Origin: Deltaproteobacteria bacterium | GTDB lineage: Bacteria > Desulfobacterota > GWC2-55-46 | Direction: 5' to 3' | NCBI GenBank assembly: GCA_016182705.1 | Contig: JACPGA010000030.1 | Location: 1-8,219 of the forward strand | Length of the DNA: 8,219 nucleotides | Shown here: positions 4,514-8,219 of the stretch, in pieces | Layout of the letters: each line of letters starts with the position of its first letter | Position numbering within the stretch: position 1 is the first letter of the stretch | Translations under genes and position numbers: made by a program | The notes under the pieces: generated by a model | The model's input: only the letters and a program-made list of their open reading frames with translations | Told to the model about the DNA's origin: nothing | Database searches by the model: none

Positions 4514-6019
4514 ATGTCGAGGCAGATGAAAGGTCGATTCAGCCGCCTGCCGCACGCCGGTTTGCCGGCGCTGGTCATCTTATTAGTCACGGGCGTTGTT
4601 TTGTCAGCCTGTTCCGCGGGTCCTGATTTTCGCCGGCCTGACGCCCCTGGCGTGAAGACTTATACTCCGGCTGAGCTCCCTGCCCAGACTGTCGCTTCCC
4701 CTGTCATGGGCGGAGAGGCGCAGCGTTTTCAATTCGGACAGGATATCCCCGCCGAGTGGTGGAGCCTTTTCCATTCTGAAGCCTTAAATGAGGTAATCCG
4801 TCAGGCACTGGCGAGCAGCCCTACCCTTGATTCAGCCAAGGCTGCCCTGCGCCGCGCGCAGGAAAACCTGAACGCCCAGGCCGGGGCAACTCTCTTCCCG
4901 AAAGTGGACGCGTTCCTGTCAGCCGGGCGCCAGAAGTTTTCGCCCTCAACCTTCGGCCAGAGCGGCCCAGGCAGCGTCTTCAACCTCTACAACGCCTCGG
5001 TAAGCGTCTCTTATTCGCTCGACATTTCCGGAGGCCTCCGGCGCGAATTGGAGGCACTTCAGGCAGAGGCGGACTACCGGGGTTTTCAACTCCAGGGGAC
5101 TTACCTCGCGCTGACGTCCAATATCGTGACGGCTGCGGTGAAAGAGGCATCGCTGCGAGCGCAAATACGCGCCGTGCGGGAGATTCTGTCCATACAGGAA
5201 AAAGAACTGCAACTCGTCGAACGACAATTTGAGATAGGGAGCGTATCGCGCTCTGATGTGCTGGCCCAGCAGACCCAACTGGCCGAGACTCGCGCCACGC
5301 TGCCACCGCTTGAAAAGGACCTTGCCCTGACGCGCCACCAATTGGCCGTGCTCAGCGGCGCGGCCCCCGGGGAAGCTGCTCTGCCTGAGTTCAAACTTGA
5401 AGGGTTTGTATTGCCGAAGGACCTTCCGGTGTCTCTTCCGTCTTCACTCGTGCGCCAGAGGCCCGATATAATGGCATCAGAGGCGCTTCTTCACGCGGCG
5501 AGCGCGCAGGTAGGGGTTGCAACCGCGGACCTTTACCCGAAGGTAACGCTGACCGGCAATTACGGCTACGAGAGTACTAAGCTCGGCGACCTGTTCGATA
5601 GCGGCACGAATATCTGGAGTATTGCCGCCGGGTTGACGCAGCCGATATTCCACGGGGGAGAACTTAACGCGAGGCGTCGCGCGGCAATAGCCGCGTATGA
5701 TCAGGCGGCGGCCGTGTATCAGGAGACCGTTCTGCTGGCCTTTCAGGGCGTTGCTGATGTTCTGCGCGCCCTTGAATTTGACGCGGCAGCCCTGAAGGCG
5801 CAAAGCGACGCCGCGGAGGCGGCGCGCCGCTCCCTCGAACTCACGCAAAGACAATTCGAACTCGGAGCGGTCGGTTATATCTCTTTATTCAATGCCGACC
5901 GCCAATACCTGCGAACACGCATAAACCTTGTTCAGGCGCAGGCAGCCCGGTATTCCGACACGGCGGCCCTCTTCCATGCGCTTGGAGGGCCGTGGTGGAA
6001 AGGAGCCGATAAGCCATGA
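4514..6019 (+). CDS. RND efflux outer-membrane factor lipoprotein, NodT family
   Basis: This is the outer-membrane channel of a tripartite efflux pump (TolC/OprM class): a trimeric barrel with a long periplasmic helical tunnel through which substrates leave the cell. With the start at 4514 it has 501 residues, normal for the family. Residues 1-33 form a lipoprotein signal with lipobox L30-S-A-C33; Ser at +2 favours sorting to the outer membrane. GPDFRRPD follows, typical of the mature N-terminus. Two outer-membrane-efflux repeats follow: the first from WWSLFHSEALNEVIRQAL through SLDISGGLRRELEALQAEAD, the second from RQRPDIMASEALLHAASAQVGVATADLYP (RPD at 316-318, LYP at 340-342) to RQFELGAVGYISLFNADRQYL. 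The start is ATG 4514 because AAGGAG lies at 4505-4510, though the spacing is only 3 bases; ATG 4526 is possible, and ATG 4490 lacks a site. The stop overlaps the adaptor start in ATGA. Confidence 0.93.
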   Translation: MSRQMKGRFSRLPHAGLPALVILLVTGVVLSACSAGPDFRRPDAPGVKTYTPAELPAQTVASPVMGGEAQRFQFGQDIPAEWWSLFHSEALNEVIRQALASSPTLDSAKAALRRAQENLNAQAGATLFPKVDAFLSAGRQKFSPSTFGQSGPGSVFNLYNASVSVSYSLDISGGLRRELEALQAEADYRGFQLQGTYLALTSNIVTAAVKEASLRAQIRAVREILSIQEKELQLVERQFEIGSVSRSDVLAQQTQLAETRATLPPLEKDLALTRHQLAVLSGAAPGEAALPEFKLEGFVLPKDLPVSLPSSLVRQRPDIMASEALLHAASAQVGVATADLYPKVTLTGNYGYESTKLGDLFDSGTNIWSIAAGLTQPIFHGGELNARRRAAIAAYDQAAAVYQETVLLAFQGVADVLRALEFDAAALKAQSDAAEAARRSLELTQRQFELGAVGYISLFNADRQYLRTRINLVQAQAARYSDTAALFHALGGPWWKGADKP

Positions 6020-7131
6020 AGAAACGCGTCCTGTTCGCCATTGTGGGCATGGTGGTCATCATTGCCGCGCTGTCAGTCATCAAGGCCTTACAGATCAGGG
6101 CTATGATCGACCAGGGTGAGAAGTTCGTTCCTCCGCCCGAAACGGTTACAACGGCAATTGCCAGGACCGAATCATGGGAGACTGAGCTGACCGCGGTCGG
6201 CTCAGTGACCGCGGTACAGGGAGTCACCGTGGGCGCGGAGCTGGTGGGGAAGGTGGAGGCCATCGCCTTCGAGCCCGGAACGAAAGTGAAGAAGGGGGAT
6301 GTTCTGATCCGCCAGGACACCAGTTCGGAGGAGGCCCTGCTCCCCGGCGCGATGGCCCAGGTGAAGCTGACCAAAATCATTCTCGAACGCGATGAAAAAA
6401 TGGCCGCGGAGCAGATCATCTCCCGGACCGACTACGACACCGCCGTCGCGAACCACGAGCTGGCCATTGCCCAGGCAGCCGCCATACGGGCCACAATCTA
6501 CAAAAAGACGGTCCGTGCCCCCTTCAGCGGCCGTATTGGTATCCGGCAGGTAAACCTTGGACAGATCCTCCGCGAAGGAGACCCGATCGTCACGCTGCAA
6601 ACACTCGATCCGGTCTACATCGATTTCACCCTTCCCCAGCAACAGCTGCCCCTGCTTCGCGCCGGCCTGCCGGTGCGTGTGACCAGTGATGCCCTGCCCG
6701 GTCTGGCGATAAAGGGGCGCGTCACGGCCGTGAACCCGCTGGTCGACGCGCAAACCCGCAACGTCCAGGTTCAGGCGACGGCGGCAAACCCTGGGGAAAA
6801 GCTCAGGCCCGGCATGTTCATCAACGCGGCGGTCGAACTTCCGGCCCCCCAGCAGGTGCTCTCGGTTCCCGTCGCGGCCGTACTTTACGCCCCTTACGGA
6901 GATTCGGTTTTCGTCGTTGACGACGACAAGAAAGGCGCCAAGGTGCTGCGCCAGCAGTTCGTGCGGCTCGGCGGGAAGCGCGGCGACTTCATCGCGGTCA
7001 TTGATGGGCTCAAGGAAGGCGAGACCGTCGTCAGCACCGGCGTCTTCAAACTCCAGAACGGCCAGGCTGTGGTGGTCGACCACAGGCTCGCCCCTCCATT
7101 CCAGAAAAGCCCCAGGCCGGAGAATAATTGA
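6016..7131 (+). CDS. RND efflux periplasmic adaptor subunit (HlyD/MFP family)
   Basis: This is the membrane-fusion protein linking the RND pump to the outer-membrane channel. It has 371 residues. Residues 5-25 are a hydrophobic N-terminal anchor (VLFAIVGMVVIIAALSVI); there is no lipobox cysteine, so it is held by an uncleaved segment or made soluble. The split lipoyl domain is seen at 73-97 (GAELVGKVEAIAFEPGTKVK, KGDVL) and 165-194 (VRAPFSGRIGIRQVNLGQIL, REGDPIVTL), enclosing a short alpha hairpin (99-160, LILERDEKMAAEQIISRTDY-like). The beta barrel runs about 196-270 and carries LRPGMF (263-268). The membrane-proximal domain is about 275-355 (SVPVAAVLY, VRLGGKRGDF, GLKEGETVVSTGVFKLQNGQ). The start ATG overlaps the previous stop (ATGA), and AAAGGAG ends at 6005, 10 bases upstream. 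It probably works with its two neighbours as one pump. Confidence 0.93.
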   Translation: MKKRVLFAIVGMVVIIAALSVIKALQIRAMIDQGEKFVPPPETVTTAIARTESWETELTAVGSVTAVQGVTVGAELVGKVEAIAFEPGTKVKKGDVLIRQDTSSEEALLPGAMAQVKLTKIILERDEKMAAEQIISRTDYDTAVANHELAIAQAAAIRATIYKKTVRAPFSGRIGIRQVNLGQILREGDPIVTLQTLDPVYIDFTLPQQQLPLLRAGLPVRVTSDALPGLAIKGRVTAVNPLVDAQTRNVQVQATAANPGEKLRPGMFINAAVELPAPQQVLSVPVAAVLYAPYGDSVFVVDDDKKGAKVLRQQFVRLGGKRGDFIAVIDGLKEGETVVSTGVFKLQNGQAVVVDHRLAPPFQKSPRPENN

Positions 7132-7134
7132 CCC

Positions 7135-8219
7135 ATGAAAATCACCGACCTGTTCATCCGCCGCCCTGTCCTGGCCCTGGTTGTAAACCTGATCATCATC
7201 ATTGGCGGCCTTCAGGCGATTTTTACGATCAATGTCCGCCAGTACCCGCAAAGCGAGAGCGCCATGGTAACAGTCACCACCGCTTACATCGGCGCGAGCG
7301 CGGACCTGGTGCGCGGGTTCATCACCTCCCCGCTTGAGCGCGCCATCGCCGCCGCCGACGGGATCGAGTACATGGAATCGCAGAGCGCGCTCGGCCTCTC
7401 CACCATCAATGTGCGCCTCAGGCTCAACTACGATTCTACCAAGGCCCTGGCGGAGATCAGCTCCAAGGTGGACCAGGTGCGCCGCGACCTCCCGCCGGAA
7501 GCGGAGGTCCCCGTCATCAACATCGAGTCTGCCGAAAGCCGGTTCGCCTCGGCCTACTTGAGCTTCAGTTCCGGCCTGCTGCAGCAAAACGAGATCACCG
7601 ACTATCTGGTGCGCGTAGTCCAGCCCCGCCTTTCCGCTATTCAAGGGGTGCAGCGGGCCGACATCCTGGGCGCCCGCACCTTTGCCATGCGCGTCTGGCT
7701 CAAGCCCGATGAGATGGCCGCCCGCGACATCAGCCCGGCCCAGGTGCGCCAGGCGCTGGCCGCCAACAACTTTCTGGCTGCCGTCGGCATGAGCAAGGGA
7801 GCGTTCATCCAGGTCAACCTCACCGCCGACACTGACCTCCACACGGTCGAAGAGTTCAGGCGCCTCGCTGTGCGGCAGCGGGACGGGACCATCGTCAGGC
7901 TTGAAGACATCGCCAATGTGGTGCTGGGGGCCGAGGATTACGACACCGAGGTCCGTTTTTCCGGTCAGACCGCGGTCTTCATGGGGATATGGCCGCTGCC
8001 CAACGCCAATTCCGTTGATGTCATAAAACTGGTACGCTCTGAGATCGAATCCATCCAGCGGGACCTTCCGGCCGGGCTTGAGGCCAGAGTGGCCTATGAC
8101 GCCACAGATTATATAACGCATGCCATCGACGAGGTGCTCAAGACCCTCGGCGACACGCTGCTTATCGTCATCGTCGTCATTTTCCTGTTTCTTGGCTCCT
8201 TCCGGTCAGTCCTGGTGCC
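7135..8219 (+). CDS. RND efflux transporter permease subunit (HAE1 type), N-terminal 361 residues, runs off right edge
   Basis: This is the inner-membrane proton-driven pump of the AcrB/MexB/MexI class, which takes substrates from the periplasm and inner leaflet. It starts at ATG 7135, three bases after the adaptor stop, with GGAGA at 7119-7123, and stays open to the window end. MKITDLFIRRPVLALVVNLI is the classic N-terminus and TM1 (11-30), closely resembling MexI (MNFTDLFIRRPVLA, from memory). VRQYPQSESAMVTVTTAYIG then ASADLVRGFITSPLERAI is the first porter subdomain start. YLVRVVQPRLSAIQGVQRADILGA, MRVWLKP and VRQALAANN continue the porter domain. TM2 begins at 342 (LLIVIVVIFLFLGSFRSVLV). 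A full protein has about 1,030 residues, so roughly two thirds are missing, including the TM4 aspartates needed for proton relay. Substrates cannot be read from this part. Confidence 0.95.
   Translation, partial: MKITDLFIRRPVLALVVNLIIIIGGLQAIFTINVRQYPQSESAMVTVTTAYIGASADLVRGFITSPLERAIAAADGIEYMESQSALGLSTINVRLRLNYDSTKALAEISSKVDQVRRDLPPEAEVPVINIESAESRFASAYLSFSSGLLQQNEITDYLVRVVQPRLSAIQGVQRADILGARTFAMRVWLKPDEMAARDISPAQVRQALAANNFLAAVGMSKGAFIQVNLTADTDLHTVEEFRRLAVRQRDGTIVRLEDIANVVLGAEDYDTEVRFSGQTAVFMGIWPLPNANSVDVIKLVRSEIESIQRDLPAGLEARVAYDATDYITHAIDEVLKTLGDTLLIVIVVIFLFLGSFRSVLV

Noticed and set aside
4199..4555. A 118-codon minus-strand frame in the intergenic region before the efflux operon.
   Set aside because: No ribosome site, no recognisable domain, and its start lies inside the outer-membrane factor gene.
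4348..4626. A 92-codon plus-strand frame beginning MECFGVETIPG.
   Set aside because: No proper ribosome site. Its second half overlaps the signal sequence of the outer-membrane factor in another frame, and I recognise no family.
6202..8121. A 639-codon open frame on the minus strand opposite the adaptor and pump genes.
   Set aside because: It mirrors two well-supported rightward genes with high G+C in third positions, which removes stops from the opposite strand. Its translation has no recognisable domain and is dominated by G, D, H and R.
1..8219. CRISPR array, tRNA, rRNA or riboswitch.
   Set aside because: No regularly spaced direct repeats with variable spacers, no tRNA-like cloverleaf and no conserved rRNA stretches were seen. 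The only tandem repeat is the coding 63-bp one at 2443-2549.

Overview
The window looks like chromosomal DNA of a Gram-negative bacterium: it carries a complete outer-membrane factor lipoprotein, a periplasmic adaptor and an RND inner-membrane pump, plus several Sec-exported periplasmic proteins. The style of the TPR proteins (an 'SPxEQLNQMVEQLQK...IPEEARR' head and 'LKG...DSSGLKGSGFDT' linkers) recalls proteins of Deltaproteobacteria and related environmental lineages. That is an impression from memory, not a proven placement. The right half is visibly richer in G+C than the left half.

Left block (1-3520, all leftward). Reading in the direction of transcription there is a 29-codon basic ORF (3520-3431), then a TPR/coiled-coil protein with an N-terminal signal peptide in one frame and its body in another (3420-2295). 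Three tandem paralogues of a secreted TPR protein follow: 2273-1401, 1325-336, and one starting at 301 that runs off the left edge. The paralogues share signal peptide, N-terminal block and TPR region, and the two complete ones have unrelated-looking C-terminal domains. Gaps are short (10, 21, 75 and 34 bp), so one operon is likely, with its promoter somewhere in 3521-3750. Their function is unknown to me.

Middle (about 3521-4513). The left part is the presumed upstream control region. It is followed by a degenerate insertion-sequence fossil: an IS30-like helix-turn-helix fragment with an internal stop, joined in frame to an IS3-family OrfB fragment that then suffers a frameshift and ends where the catalytic domain should begin. 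Next come a strong 15-bp hairpin (4163-4198) and about 315 bp of apparently non-coding DNA leading to the pump operon.

Right block (4514-8219, all rightward). A compact tripartite efflux operon is ordered outer-membrane factor (NodT family lipoprotein), adaptor (HlyD/MFP family), RND permease (HAE1 type, resembling MexI at its N-terminus). The first two genes overlap by 4 bp (ATGA) and the third starts 3 bp after the second stops. The permease is cut by the right edge after 361 codons. Together they would form an envelope-spanning pump exporting small amphiphilic or toxic compounds. No local regulator is visible.

I did not find a clear new defence or mobile system. The parts most worth a second look are the constant-head/variable-tail paralogue array, the small basic ORF coupled to the frameshifted TPR gene, and the chimeric IS fossil.
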